NCBI GenBank assembly: GCA_905221605.1
Contig: CAJNDS010002224.1
Coordinates: 714,523 to 778,522, forward strand
Source of the DNA: Symbiodinium natans
Taxonomy: Eukaryota > Sar > Dinophyceae > Suessiales > Symbiodiniaceae
DNA length: 64,000 nt
Reading direction: 5' to 3'
A program made the translations under genes and the position numbers. Shown in pieces: positions 31,401-40,700 of this stretch; positions within the stretch are counted from its first letter, which is position 1; each line of letters opens with the position of its first letter. The notes beneath the pieces are model-generated. The model was not told where the DNA came from and made no database searches. It saw nothing but the letters and a program-made list of their open reading frames with translations.

Positions 31401-34400
31401 CCCCAAATCCCCAAACCCTTCACGGCCACAGGCGTGCGTGCTCGGCAGAAAAAGGTTGGGAAAAAGTGTAGAATGCGGGAGGGGGGAGGGGGGTTTAGGG
31501 TTTAGGGCTTAGGGTTTAGGGTTAGGGCTTAGAACCGAAAGGGCTTGGGCTTGACTCCCTCCACTCCCAAACCCTACATGTCGCGAAGCCCTCCTGAAAC
31601 CCAACCCCCACGGGGTGGGTACAGGGTTTAGGGTTAAACCCCTAAACCCTAAACCCTAAACCCTAAACCCTAAACCCTAAACCCTAAACCCTAAACCCTA
31701 AACCCTAAACCCTAAACTATAGGTGTTAGGGTAGAGGGTTTAGGATTTAGGGTTTTAGGGTGGGCTCCTTCGGCGTTGGGAGGGTTGAGGGTCGCTATGA
31801 GGTTTCATGGCGCAGCAACAACTCAGGAGGTTGAAGGGCATTACAAGGAGGGGGGCCCCCGTACTATACGATGAAGGTCTGTTTTGAATTTTGACGTTTT
31901 TTGTCGTTTCTTATAGTTAATTTCTGATTTTTGTTTTTTTCCTTGAGGGGGGGGGGGGGACTGCTGGCTTGCTGTACCTACTTCTATGTGGTTAATGGCC
32001 TTAGAAACGTAAACGACACAATTTGGGGCCTTCATCACTCCACCATGTAGGAAGGGCCGTTTTCTCCTCTAGAACTAGCTAGCTAGAGTTTCGCATTCAC
32101 CTGCTTGTTGGACTGGCCGGGCCTCCAAACTACCCATGATGACGGTCCAGTATGTTCCCCCTAAGCCTTACATTGTTGGGGGGGTGTCAGGTAGCTAGAT
32201 ACACGTGCATTAAGCTTGATGACTCGATACGATACAACCCCACTTCCCCCCCCCCCAAGGAAAAACAAAAAGAAACATCTTCTGAACAATAAATACGAAC
32301 TGTTCCATACCTGAAGATATGAACATTAATAAACTAAAACGCTGATCTTGCACTCGGACAATCTCCAATCTTGATGCAGCAAGCAAGCCTGTCCAGATTC
32401 TTCTGTCGAGTGGCGGCGCTGACGTCGTCTGGTCATATTTCCGATAGCTCTCGCAAACATAACCGGACCTTGGCTAGGATGGGCAACCCCAAACCGCATA
32501 AACCCTTGAACCCTAAACCACAACCCTGAACTCCAAAACTCCTAAACATAACCCTTGAATCCTAAAGCCTAGCGGATTATGGTTCGCGGCTTGTGGGGGC
32601 TTTTCGGCGTCAGCATGATGCTGGACATGAGAGAAAGGCGTCCATGCCCCTGTCGCGCTGTGTTGATGTGTGAAGTCCAGAGTTGGCGGTTTAGGGTTTA
32701 GGGTCAAGGCTTTAGGATGTAAACCATGGAGAAGGTGCATGATCTAAATGATGGGCGGGTCTCAATTCTACTAGTTTCCTCTTTTCGTGGCATGTGTTGC
32801 TCAAAGCAAGCCCTGAACCCTAAATCCTCCTCAGGTTGCGGCGCGCAGCAAAGCCCACGAATTTAGGTGAAACCTAGAACCCAAATCCCTACAAGGGCCT
32901 TCGCGTCTCCGACTTGCCACAGAAGCCGGTTTAGGGTTTAGGGTTTAGGGTTTAGGGTTTAGGGTTTAGGGTTTAGGGTTAGGGTTCAGGGTTCAGGGTT
33001 CAGGGTTCAGGGTTCAGGGTTCAGGGTTCAGGGTTCAGGGTTCAGGGTTCAGGGTCAGGGTTCAGGGTTCAGGGTTCAGGGTTCAGGGTTTAGGGTTTAG
33101 GGTTTAGGGTTTAGGGTTTAGGGTATAGGGTGTAGGGTTTAGGGTTTAGGGTTTTAGGTTTTAGGGTTCAGGGTTTAGGGTTTAGGGTTTCGGTTTTAGG
33201 GTTCAGGGTTTAGGGTGTGGGGTTTAGGGGTTTTAGGGTTTGGGGTTTAGGGCTTTCTACTCCAAGGCACACGGAGGGGTTCGAGCTAATGGAGACAATG
33301 CTGTAACACAAGGCGATGATGCCGTACCACGCCTGGGCATTGCATTCTACAGGAGGCTCAAGTGGGGGTTTACGAAACTAAGGGACCCCTAATGTAGTCC
33401 CCAAAATAGTAGTATTCCCTGTAAAAGGACCACAGAAAGGTCACGGAAGCCCTCACGTGTGGTTGGGGGGGGGGTGGTCAGGTAACTCGGATAGGGAGAG
33501 GCCTTGAAGAAAAACAGCTTGACGCACGGGCTGATCCCCCCCCGCCCCCCCCGCCCCCCCCGCCCCGCCCCCCCCGCCCCGCCCCCCCCGCCCCGCCCCC
33601 CCCGCCCCGCCCCCCCCGCCCCCCCCCCCCCGCCCCCCCCCGCGCCCCCCCCCCCCCCCTGTAACCCTAAGCCTTCTTCGTCGAACGAACTGTTTGGGTG
33701 GGGGGGGGGGGGTGGGGGCAGGAGCGGGGGGGGGCTGGGGGGTGGGCGAGGCGGCGGGCGGGACGGAAGGGCGGGGCGGGGGGATCCTTTGGCTCCACAC
33801 ACACGAAAGGCCCTCACAGTGTCACAGACACCTTTGACAGGGCGCAGGTTTAGGGTTTAAGGTTTACCCAAACCCTGAACCCTGAACCCTAACCTTAAAC
33901 CTTAAACCCTAAACCCGAAACCCTAAACCTAAACCCTAAACCTTAAACCCTAGAGCATGAACGATTGCTGCCCATGGCGCAAGCAGCTGCTTCGCGGGGC
34001 ACTTGAAGTTCCTGGGCTGAATTAACACCCGGAAGTAAGGTTTAGGGTTTAGGGTTTAGGGTCTTGGGTCTAGGGTTTAGGGTTTAGGGATTAGGGTTTA
34101 GGGAGATTAGGGTTTAGGGTTTAGGGTTTTGGATTTAGGGTCTTGGGTTTAGGGTTATAAAGAATGTTTAGGGTTTGTAGGGCTAGGTTTGAGGTTAAGG
34201 GTTTAGGGTTTAGGAATAACTGTTTAGGGCTGAGGGCCAAGGGCAGGGCCAAAGTTACTATACACTGTGTAGGTCCACTGATCATTCGGGCTAGGCTGCA
34301 GCGTGTCGATCTGTCGCGCAAGCCTCTGCAAACGAACCTGACCCCCTAAGCCCCAAGCCCTAAGCACTACACACGGACCCTGAACCCTAAACCGTTTAAG

Positions 34401-37400
34401 TTCCCACCCTGAGCACAGAAACTAAGAAAACAAGAATGGCCTGAGACCCCACACTCCACGTCATCGAAGCGCAAAACCCAACAGCCCTAGAACTGCTCAG
34501 TCCCGAAGCCCTAAACCCTAAACCCCAAACCATAAACCCCACATCACCTTAACCACCGTATGCCATGGAAGCCTAGGCTATCCGATCGTAGCGTGTGCGT
34601 GCACGCATAACCACAAGAAGGGAGTCTAGGCATTTGGGAGCTAAGGGAGTTCAGGGAATTTAGGGAGTTTAGGGTTTGGGGAGTTTAGAGTTTAGGGAAT
34701 TAAGGAAATCTAGGGAGTTCAGGGTTTAGGGGTACCGGAATCTAGGGAGTCTAGGGTTTCGGGAGATTAGGTTTTAGGGAGTTTAGAGTTTAGGGCTTAT
34801 GGCCGACAAAGGCGCCACTTCCTGCGAAGCAAGACCAAAGCGCAGAGGAAGAAGAAGCCTGCTTCCAAAGAGGACTCATTAGGGTTTAGGGCTTAGGGTT
34901 TAGGGTTTCGGTTTCAAGAAACAGTCCTAGAAACATCCATAGAACATGGGGGGGGGGGTTTCCGAAACTACGGGGTACCTTGTTGGGGTCCATATTTGTA
35001 AGGGAATCCTACTATTTGGGGATCTATATTAGGGGTCCCCTTATTGTCGAACCCCCCATATAGGGATCATGCTTGTTGCGATGTTAACTGGTGATGATGA
35101 TGATGTTGGTGATCTGAATATCACTATTTAGGAACAGAACCAACGCAAGTATCAGTATCAGCTTTGGTTTTTTAAGCTCAGAACAATGTTTGTACTCATA
35201 TTCGTGTTCGTGTTAGAACTACTATGGTTTTATGTCTGAGTTTAAGGAGAAATTCTTAATGGAGCCCCCTTTGCAAGATCTTGGTGGGGGCTGTGAGGCT
35301 AGGGCTCTGAGCGCGCGTCTCGAGGGTTTTGGGGGGTTCATGGCTTTTGGCTTGTATTCGGGACCCTTAAAGCCTAAGGATTGCGGGTTATCTGAGCCTA
35401 GTTTCACGGGCCCTTGATATGGCCCGTAACCCTTGAAAGGGTTCTGACACTGTATAGGGTCTATAAGGGGCATATAAGGGGTACCTTTTTTGAGGGCCCA
35501 TACTAATTGACCATTAGAGTTTATCGGGCTTAGGGTGGCGCACCTGCTTGAAGGTTCATGGTACATATTCACCAAATCTAACTGTACTTATCACCCAAAT
35601 TATAACCAGATTAGGGCACTTAAGGGGCCTATTTTAGTGGGCTACAAGTACTGTTATCATTGGTTAATAAGTCACCATGAACCTGCAAATAGGACTGGGG
35701 GCTTTTGGGAGGCCTGCGCAGATGCCAATAACCTTAATTAGGCTTAAGTGGCCTTAACTATGCGGGGGAACCTTGGGGGGGGGGGGGGGGGGGGGTGGTA
35801 TAGAGGGGGATGGTAACCCTAAACCCTAAACCCTAAACCCTACACCATGAGTTTAAGGTTTGGAGCCTGCGAAGATGCTGGCGGCATCCGAGGTGAACTG
35901 CACCTTCGTCAGCGCAGCCTTCGAAGGGCTCGGGGCGCGGTGGACTCCCTAAACTCCAAACCCTAAACCCTAAACCCTAAACCCTAAACCCTCAACCCTC
36001 AACCCTAAACCCTAAGCCCTAAACCCTAAACCCGAAACACTAAACCCTAAACCCTAACCTAAGCCCGAAACACCCAGGTTTAGGGCTGAGGGTAGAAGGT
36101 ACCTGCCCTGCTTGCCTAGTAAGGACGAGTAAGGTTGCGTGGGAGGGGATGCCACATCTGCCCAGCTCCCAGATGACACCAAGCCCCCTTGCACCCTAAA
36201 TGACGTCCCTAAACCCTAAACCCTAAACCCTAAACCCTCAACCCTAAACTAAACCCGGCCGAAGCTCGAGGCTGGATTCATGGTTCCCAGACTCGTTGAG
36301 GGAGTACGCGGTCACGAACCTGAAAGACGAGGTAAGAGAATCTCAGATTTGGGTTTAGGGTTTAGGGTAGGGTTTAGGGTTTAGGGTTTAGGGTTTAGGG
36401 TTTAGGGTTTAGGGTTTAGGGTTTAGGGTTTAGGGTTTAGGGTTTAGGGTTTAGGGTTTAGGGTTTAGGGTTAGGGGATACATGGCCCCTGAATACGGCC
36501 CTTAACAGGGGACCCCTTATATACCCCGCGCACACCCTATACAGCCCAAGGGCCTTCGAGGCTTTAGGGTTGAAGGTCGTTGGGATTAAAGGTCGTAGGC
36601 TTGTTGGAACCGTGCGGCCAGGCGCAGAGTTCGAAGCTGACATCTAGGGTTTCAGGGTTTCGGGTTGGGGTGGAGCGACTCTATCCCTAGGATAGGCTCT
36701 TACGTTACGGTTTTGGAGTACGATGTAATCTCATTCAAATCAAAAGCTGTGCTACCAAAGAGATCGGCACCCAAACAAAACTACAAGCATGGCTGTTGGG
36801 TTGGCTTTTTGCTTTCTTTCATGGGTACAATAAGCCCTAAATTCGAACACCACAGCCTAACCCTAAACCCTAAACCCTAAACCCGAAACCCGAAACCCTA
36901 AACCCGTAACCCTAACTCTCTGGGTATGTGAAAAATCATGGGCATGGGGGCCTTAAGGGAGGCGGGGGGTTCATGGGGTGGCTAGGTACATAGGGAACCT
37001 TGGGAAGCTGAGGGAGCCTTAGGGTGGCCTAGGGTTTTAGTTGGGGTTTAGGGTTTAGGGTTTAGGGTTTAGGGTTTAGGGTTTAGGGTTTAGGGTTTAG
37101 GGTTCAGGGTTCAGGGCTTAGGGTTTAGAGTGTTAGGGAACCTTGGGTTGCATACACCCCCATTGAACCCCCTCTCCCTTAAAGACCCTACAGTCCCTAC
37201 AGTAGGGTTTAGGGCTTAGTGTTTAGGGTTTAGGGTTTAGAGTTTAGGGTTTAGGGTTTAGGGTACGTACACGTCCGGCGCCGATGGTTGAGACCCGCAC
37301 CGGCATGCGTAGCGCGATGGAGGGAGGCCGCTCGCTTCTTCGCCAAGGGTCCCCCGGCAAAGTTCTAGTTACAACCAAGGCCACCCACCAGACATGCGTC

Positions 37401-37409
37401 GGCGTTCTC
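14997..37409 (-). CDS. Probable 7TM module downstream of the AEC domain (GPR155-like continuation)
   Basis: After the AEC domain a string of minus-strand exon candidates continues in the same direction, many encoding hydrophobic helices with adjacent basic residues (LLRRKWR, LKRRNKHK, VKARALRLL) and one with clustered cysteines (NEICKNEAPPCG). GPR155 proteins carry a 7TM module after the AEC domain, ending in a segment rich in Leu/Phe before a DEP domain. The exon pair at 15.5 and 15.05 kb (LESVLEHAQEQLSFV and VFLVAALFFDETFAALML) suits that end. I do not recognise a DEP domain. Individual exons are supported by AG acceptors, plausible donors and open frame only, so some may be wrong, and a separate gene cannot be excluded. 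Confidence 0.5.
15007..15092 (-). CDS. Candidate TM exon VFLVAALFFDETFAALMLKF
   Basis: Acceptor CCCAAG; the donor is the array (GAG|GTTTAG). Continues LPKARGNG. The strongest hydrophobic exon in the lower half of the window; C-rich array left, G-rich right. Confidence 0.65.
15497..15564 (-). CDS. Candidate TM exon MLLLESVLEHAQEQLSFV
   Basis: Acceptor ATGCAG and donor GTGTTT; begins SFAA. Its composition and the LExVLxHxQxxLxF pattern resemble the last helices of the GPR155 7TM module, by memory only. Confidence 0.65.
15802..15947. mobile_element. MITE family 3 copy at 15.8 kb
   Basis: GGTAGTTACACGGTCCCTTA start; then GGGGGGTGGGGGTAGGTAC and GAAACCTTGG follow, as at 18.0 kb. Confidence 0.8.
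16653..16683 (-). CDS. Candidate exon KCTSRECGIQ
   Basis: Acceptor CCGCAAG and GC donor; may extend to AGVPLMLWGVE if a later donor is used. Low certainty. Confidence 0.35.
17437..17524 (-). CDS. Candidate TM exon VPRGILMAITVLSIVKARAL
   Basis: Acceptor AACTCAG; the donor is the array (CTG|GTTTAG). Twenty-nine codons beginning KCWGHI and ending RLL, a helix with a basic end. Flanked C-rich left, G-rich right. Confidence 0.6.
17835..17990. mobile_element. MITE family 3 copy at 17.9 kb
   Basis: Carries a short internal duplication (TTACATA) that makes it longer than the others. Followed at once by the poly-G/GGGAACCTTGG motif that also follows the 15.8 kb copy. Confidence 0.8.
18140..18203 (-). 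CDS. Candidate linker exon KEVSDVESSQTEQEGPAWPP
   Basis: Acceptor GTGAAG; acidic and polar, likely a cytoplasmic linker. The 3' end is uncertain (GC donor near 18140). Confidence 0.45.
18862..19025. mobile_element. MITE family 1 copy interrupted by telomere-like repeats
   Basis: Both arms are present but about 60 bases of TTTAGGG-type sequence lie between them (18905-18965), where other copies have unique sequence. Confidence 0.8.
19580..19684. repeat. (CT)n microsatellite
   Basis: Two CT blocks separated by imperfect sequence. Arg-Glu-rich minus frames over it are shadows. The region 19030-19500 is moderately AT-rich, has no telomere arrays and no recognisable exon. Confidence 0.9.
20382..20448 (-). 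CDS. Candidate exon GLGFQIDWWDLKMFRDG
   Basis: Acceptor CCTACAG; the donor is the array (GAG|GTTTAG). Aromatic-rich and free of stops over 22 codons; no motif recognised. Confidence 0.45.
20618..20712. repeat. Eight-base variant array CCCTAAAG
   Basis: About eleven consecutive CCCTAAAG units. Confidence 0.95.
21065..21195. mobile_element. MITE family 3 copy at 21.1 kb
   Basis: GGTAGTTACATGGTCCCTTT start and AAGGGACCACGTTAAGGACC end; internal CCAAGGGTCCCTACATCAG. Confidence 0.8.
21245..21314 (-). CDS. Candidate TM exon ALGLATYAILKRRNKHKGQE
   Basis: Acceptor CAGACAG; the donor is the array (GTTTAG). Helix end followed by KRRNKHK, then WEEG: a cytoplasmic juxtamembrane segment. C-rich left, G-rich right. 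Confidence 0.65.
21903..22023. repeat. Long TTTAGGG array
   Basis: About 17 perfect heptamers within the intron between the exons at 22.3 and 21.3 kb. Confidence 0.95.
22255..22329 (-). CDS. Candidate TM exon EYDSSQLILNVVWSYTRVTI
   Basis: Acceptor CTCCCGAG and donor GTTGGT; continues AAFL. An amphipathic-to-hydrophobic helix typical of polytopic membrane proteins. Confidence 0.6.
22866..22904 (-). CDS. Candidate exon NEICKNEAPPCG
   Basis: Acceptor CCTGAG and donor GTCTCG. Two cysteines in a short polar stretch suggest an extracellular or lumenal loop. Confidence 0.45.
23467..23547 (-). CDS. Candidate TM exon VLILCACIALALLPTFFATP
   Basis: Acceptor CCTTTCAG after a pyrimidine tract; the donor is the array (GTTTAG). 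A clear membrane helix followed by NTLHPAR. Flanked C-rich left, G-rich right. Confidence 0.65.
23700..24190. repeat. Degenerate tandem array (CCAGGCCTGAAGCCCTGAAACCC-like units)
   Basis: Units of roughly 30-35 bases built from AGGCCTGAA + CCCTGAAACCCTAAAC recur about 12 times. It seems to have grown from the CCCTAAA motif plus a GC-rich insert. Confidence 0.75.
24190..24475. repeat. Tandem/inverted repeats around GCCGACGAATT and GCCCAAATTGGGC
   Basis: Four to five diverged units of about 55-60 bases contain the palindrome GCCCAAATTGGGC and GCCGACGAATTTCATTAAGG. No telomere heptamers inside. Confidence 0.8.
24540..24850. repeat. AT-rich tandem repeat (CATATAAACTCATCCC units)
   Basis: Five diverged units of about 60 bases with CACATGGATCC and AAATTCATATAAACTCATCC. 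Follows directly on the preceding repeat block. Confidence 0.8.
25189..25227 (-). CDS. Candidate exon KLLFTTSISGSSR
   Basis: Acceptor GTTCAG and donor GTTGGT. The plus strand also reads through (REDPEMEVVKSSLL), which is equally protein-like. Confidence 0.35.
25278..25386. mobile_element. MITE family 6 (CTAAGGGTCCATGTACC ...)
   Basis: Inverted ends CTAAGGGTCCATGTACC / GGTACATGGACCCTTAGG about 108 bases apart. A second, left-truncated copy lies at 48772-48862. Confidence 0.85.
25737..25801 (-). CDS. Candidate exon LVCGPKESTNNPRMPVAWLQ
   Basis: Acceptor TATCAG and GC donor. The plus strand is fully open too (ATGILGLFVDSFG...), so strand choice rests on the direction of the neighbours. Confidence 0.4.
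26720..27160. repeat. Nested inverted-repeat cluster (ACAGTACAGCAC ... GTGCTGTACTGT)
   Basis: Four or five copies of a short hairpin, GACAGTACAGCAC-(20-25 bases)-GTGCTGTACTGTCCC, surround a larger palindrome centred near 26956. That palindrome has arms CCCTAAAAAACCTAAA..CCAGAACTACC / GGTAGTTCCAGAA..TTTTTTAGGG and outer arms TGCAGGTACCAAT (26878-26890) / ATTGGTACCTGCA (27014-27026). Confidence 0.85.
27480..28070. repeat. Duplicated segment (AATTGCCGGC..GTTTAAATGCC)
   Basis: Two diverged copies about 500 bases apart (27508-27600 and 28005-28080), each with TTGCCGGCnT..GTTTAAATGCCT..AATCTTAnACCCTAAA, separated by a CCCCACCCC tract. No exon recognised in 27.2-28.1 kb. Confidence 0.65.
28420..29060. 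repeat. Large foldback (inverted repeat, arms about 280 bases)
   Basis: Arms meet near 28715. Matching landmarks include CCATGGAGCCGGGAGGC / GCCTCCCGGCTCCATGG and AAAATCCAAAAAAAACCATG / CATGGTTTTTTTTGGATTTT, and both ends contain TTTGCA-rich sequence. The arms are built from TTTTTGGATTTT repeats. Transcription would give a long hairpin. Confidence 0.85.
29160..30950. repeat. Degenerate tandem array, about 70-base unit with about 298-base higher-order period
   Basis: The core GAGGATTTCTTAGGGTGTGG recurs about 25 times every 65-75 bases, separated by ATTACGAATGAGGC. Segments at 29340 and 29639 match over some 290 bases, and a third related block starts near 30412. No long frame survives. Confidence 0.85.
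31233..31306 (-). CDS. Candidate TM exon MVLAFGVLQHTCSLLKLVLQ
   Basis: Acceptor CAGCTAG; continues WMHL before a possible GA donor. Hydrophobic with a QH and a K within the helix. Lies just right of the inserted element ending at 31.02 kb. Confidence 0.6.
32389..32468 (-). CDS. Candidate exon SGYVCESYRKYDQTTSAPP
   Basis: Twenty-six codons between CCAAG and an AG|GC donor, ending LDRRIW. Polar and tyrosine-rich, fitting a loop between helices. A different frame of the same strand is open as well. Confidence 0.5.
32985..33090. repeat. TTCAGGG variant block inside TTTAGGG array
   Basis: About 14 TTCAGGG units, one missing a T, bordered on both sides by ordinary TTTAGGG. Confidence 0.95.
33297..33332 (-). 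CDS. Candidate TM exon AWYGIIALCYSI
   Basis: Acceptor TGCCCAG, donor GTCTCC, or a later donor extending to VSISSN. Membrane-like composition. Confidence 0.55.
33530..33785. repeat. C-tract then G-tract block (potential giant GC hairpin)
   Basis: About 120 bases of CCCCCCCGCCCC repeats, 60 bases of mixed sequence, then about 85 bases of G-rich sequence. The two halves can pair. Frames across it (proline- or glycine-rich, up to 142 codons) are artefacts. Confidence 0.85.
33963..34011 (-). CDS. Candidate exon NFKCPAKQLLAPWAAI
   Basis: Acceptor CAGCCCAG and donor GTTCAT. C-rich array on the left, G-rich on the right, as with the certain exons. Confidence 0.55.
34625..34800. repeat. Degenerate TTTAGGGAG nine-base array
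   Basis: Diverged repeats of TTTAGGGAG/TCTAGGGAG with TTCAGGG interruptions, next to the FFFLCALVLL exon candidate. Confidence 0.7.
34808..34858 (-). CDS. Candidate TM exon FFFLCALVLLRRKWRLC
   Basis: Acceptor GAAGCAG and donor GTCGGC. A hydrophobic helix followed by RRKWR, the classic positive-inside end of a membrane helix. The plus strand also contains a short open frame here. Confidence 0.6.
34945..35068. mobile_element. MITE family 7 (CATG-polyG-TTTCCGAAA ...)
   Basis: CATGGGGGGG..TTTCCGAAAC at one end and CCCCCCATATAGGGATCATG at the other, with CTACTATTTGGGGATCTATATTAGGGG inside. Relatives at 5882-5996, 3776-3905 and, in reverse orientation, 33363-33432. Confidence 0.75.
35545..35690. 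mobile_element. MITE family 2 copy at 35.6 kb
   Basis: Termini CTTGAAGGTTCATGGTAC / GTCACCATGAACCTGCAA; centre ATTAGGGCACTTAAGGGGCC is shared with the 18.7 kb copy. Confidence 0.8.
35867..35918 (-). CDS. Candidate exon AALTKVQFTSDAASIFA
   Basis: Acceptor CGAAG, AG|GC donor (GCAG|GCTCC). Its codon use and GC content resemble the certain exons. Confidence 0.55.
36103..36157 (-). CDS. Candidate exon CGIPSHATLLVLTRQAGQ
   Basis: Acceptor TGGGCAG and donor GTACCT (CAG|GTACCT). Eighteen codons, partly hydrophobic; no motif recognised. Confidence 0.45.
36255..36319 (-). CDS. Candidate exon FVTAYSLNESGNHESSLELRP
   Basis: Strong pyrimidine tract and TTTCAG acceptor; the donor is the telomere-like array itself (G|GTTTAG). 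Polar, with an NES sequon, so likely an extramembrane loop. C-rich array left, G-rich array right. Confidence 0.6.
37376..37409 (-). CDS. Candidate exon ENADACLVGGL
   Basis: Acceptor CTTGCAG and donor GTTGTA, phase 0 after the last AEC exon. Short and compositionally unremarkable; other frames are also open. Confidence 0.35.
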
Positions 37410-37650
37410 CTGCAAGAACGGCCAAACCCCAAAGCAAGGACTTCCAGAATCGCCAAACATACGAAACCGCGCCCGAGAGGCGACGTCACCAGCCACCTGC
37501 AGCCTGAAAACCCTAGATTCCGAAACTCTAAACAACCCTAAGAAAAACAAAGGCCCAAAAACCCTGAAAAGCCCAAACCCTGAACCCTAAACCCTCAACC
37601 CTGAGCCTGAAACCCTAAACCCTAAACCCTACACCCCCAAGACTTTAAAC

Positions 37651-37747
37651 CTCTCCTTTTGCTGGCCATGGGGGCATGATGGGCCCCGCGAGGATCAGCC
37701 CGAAGAGAACAGCGGTGGCCATGAGCTCTGCCGCGTCGGGGTCGAAC
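37651..37747 (-). CDS. AEC exon: last AEC helix (GLILAGPIM)
   Basis: Begins [16 protein letters not shown] and continues [16 protein letters not shown]; acceptor TGCCAG, donor GTTTAA. The pattern xLxxxxxLGTxLSAPxM is the last helix of GPR155-type AEC domains. Confidence 0.9.
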
Positions 37748-40700
37748 CTGGCAGCGTGTTTGCAAATTGCTCATTTTAAGTTGTTGATACAAGATTTTGC
37801 GTAAGGGTCAAAAGTTTGGGGTTTGGGGTTTAGGATTTAAGGTTTTCCGCGTTTTCATTTGAGTTCTCACAAGATGAGGGCGCAGCGAAGAAACTTCCAA
37901 GCTTTTGCAAGGGCTTAGACTTTTCCTTAGCTTTGGAGTAGACCCTGGAAAAAAAGTATATACTTTTTAGGTAATAAGTAGCAATAATAGGAACCCAGAA
38001 CCAAAAAAAGTATTAAAGTATAGTACTCCAAAACCCAGTTTCGGAGGGGTTCAACCTGTCTCTTTGGAGTCGGTAGGCTCCGGGAGTTTGGGGTTTAGGG
38101 CTGAGGCTGAGACCTTGTGATGTTAGCAAGATGATCAGCATCGTTAGTATAGACCCCTAAACCCTAAACCCTAAACCCTAAACCCTAAACCCTAAACCCT
38201 GAACCCTGAACCCTAAACTCAAATCCGGAAGGGCCTGCTTGCGAAGACGATGGGTGCAGAGCTTGTGGGGATCGCCTCAGGAAGTACGCGGAGCGAACCA
38301 GGGGACTGGGGCTGGTCCGGGTTCTACGAATTGTTGAAGAAGCCACCCCCCCCCCCCCCAAAAAAAAAAAAAAACAAATGAAAAAAAAAAACAAATGTAC
38401 TTTTTACATATTCTTCCTTATAAGGGCCATATGGGAATGATTACTTTTCATACATGTTCTTTGTGTGTGGGTGGGGGCCTTAAGCAAAGTCGCAGGGCAT
38501 TTTGGGCTTACAGGGTTGAGGGTTTGCGGTTTGGGGTTGAGGGTTTAGGGTTTGTTTAGGGTTGAGGGTTTAGGCCTTGGGGCTTAGTCCTTGTGTAAGG
38601 GCTCAGCAAGGCCATCGAAGCCTGCAGGTCTTAACCATGAAGCCTAGGGTTTAGGGTTTAGGGTTTAGGGTTTAGGGTTTAGGGTTTAGGGGTTAGGGAT
38701 CTTCAACTACCCCTCCCCCCCAACATGTTAGCTTGCAACCTTAGCGATCTTCAACTACCCCGCCCCCCCCCCCCCCCCCCCCTTGGCACCATTTAAGGGA
38801 CTCAAAAACCTCGAACAACAACTTAGGGCCTACTCTGAGCCCTAGGTTTAGGGTTGAGGATTTCAGGTCTAGGGTTTAAGGTTTAGTAATGAATTCCGTG
38901 CGAAGACCCAGGTCAGAGATCCGGTGCTCAAGGCAAACTTCGGCCCAGCCACGCCGTAGAAAAAGGTGAAGTCGCTCAGGACTTTCACTTGATCTGGCTC
39001 GGCCTGGTTGAAGCTCTAAACCCGAAACCTCCCGATCCTAAACCCTAAACCTTAAACCCCAAACCCCAAACCCCAAACCCTAAACCCTGAACTGGGCTGC
39101 AGGGGTGTGCAAAGGAAGTTTGGGTTGTTGAAGAGCTGGGGTTTCGGACTTTCGGAGAAGGCGTCTGGGTTGGGGTTGTGGAGCCACCCATTTTTCTGGG
39201 GCAACCTTAGGGACCCACGATAACTTAAACCAGATGCAGGAGTAGTTTAGGGTTTAGGGTTTAGGGTTTAGGGTTTAGGGTTTAGGGTTTAGGGTTTAGT
39301 AACCTAGGAATCAAATGGGTGCCCGTTTTGGTTTTAAGGGGATGATAAGGAGCCCCAACCCCAAAAAAACAGAAAGAAGGGCTTACTCCGGGTCCGAGTG
39401 AAGTCTCACAAAACCCTATAAGCCCACTATAAGCCCTGAGCCCTAAACCATAAACCCTAAACCCTGAACCCTGAAGCCTAAACCCTAAACCCTAAACCCT
39501 AAACCCTAAACCCTAAACCCTAAACCCTAAACCCTAAACCCCTACGTACCTCTCCCGCAAAGAGGCCGAGGTGCCTCATGGCTGCTGATGAAGAGCGTGC
39601 CGAAGACGTAGCTCAGGTAGGCACACACCACCACCTGCCAAGGGATTTAGGGTTTAGGGTTTAGGGTTTAGGGCTCAGGGCTTAGGGTTTAGGGTTTAGG
39701 GCTCAGGGTTTTGGGAGAAGCCGCCCTAAACCCTACCCTCTGAATGTAGTTGCACCGCAAAAGGGTGCCCCTTATATGCCCCTTATATACCAAATACAAC
39801 CCACGGGCCCAACACTTCGGAACGATTGAAAGGAGGTGAGGGACCAATTTTAAGGCCCAAGAAACGACCCTTGGATACCCCAAACCCTAAAACCCTAAAC
39901 CCTAAACCCTAAACCCTAAACCCTAAACCCTAAAACCCTAAACCCTAAACCCTAAAATCCTAAACCCTAAACCCTAAACCCTAAAAACGAGGGAGATACC
40001 CTCTACCCGAAAGCCGAAGCAAGGCTCCACCTGACAGCTGATCAGGACCTAGACCCTAAACCCTAAACCCTAAACCCTAAACCCTAAACCCTAAACCCTA
40101 AACCCTGTGGGCTTTTGTTTAGGACTCAGGGTTTTACACAAGCACCAAGCCTCGGGTGGAGTGGCAAGCCTGTTGGGGAAGGGTTGTAAGTTTTAACGGT
40201 TTAGGGTTTAGGGTTTAGGTTTTAAGGCTGGGATGATCCCCCTTATACTAACAGCCCTCAGTCGGGATTATAATTGGGGGGGGGGGGGGGGTACGATAAT
40301 CCCTATTAAGGACTGTTAGTATAGGGGGAACATCCCAAGTTTAAGGACACATATTCTTTCGGTCCAGCTTTCAGCCCTTAGTCGGGATTATAATTGGGGG
40401 GGGGTACGATAATCCCTATTAAGGACTGTTAGTATAGGGGGAACATCCCAAGTTTAAGTTATTAAGGACACATATCCTTTCGGTCCAGCTGCTGAGAGAG
40501 CCGATGGTGCAGGGTGGTATTTTGTACGTCTTGCACCAATCGTGCACATCGGACAGAACGGGCTCCAACCTTCATCGCACAGAACCCTAACAAAAGCTAG
40601 TGATCCCTATATTACCCTTGTGAGTTCGACTTTTGTCTTGCTGTTTTTTTTTTTTTTTTTTTTTTTTTTTTGGGGGGGGGGGCTCTGAAGTATATAGTAC

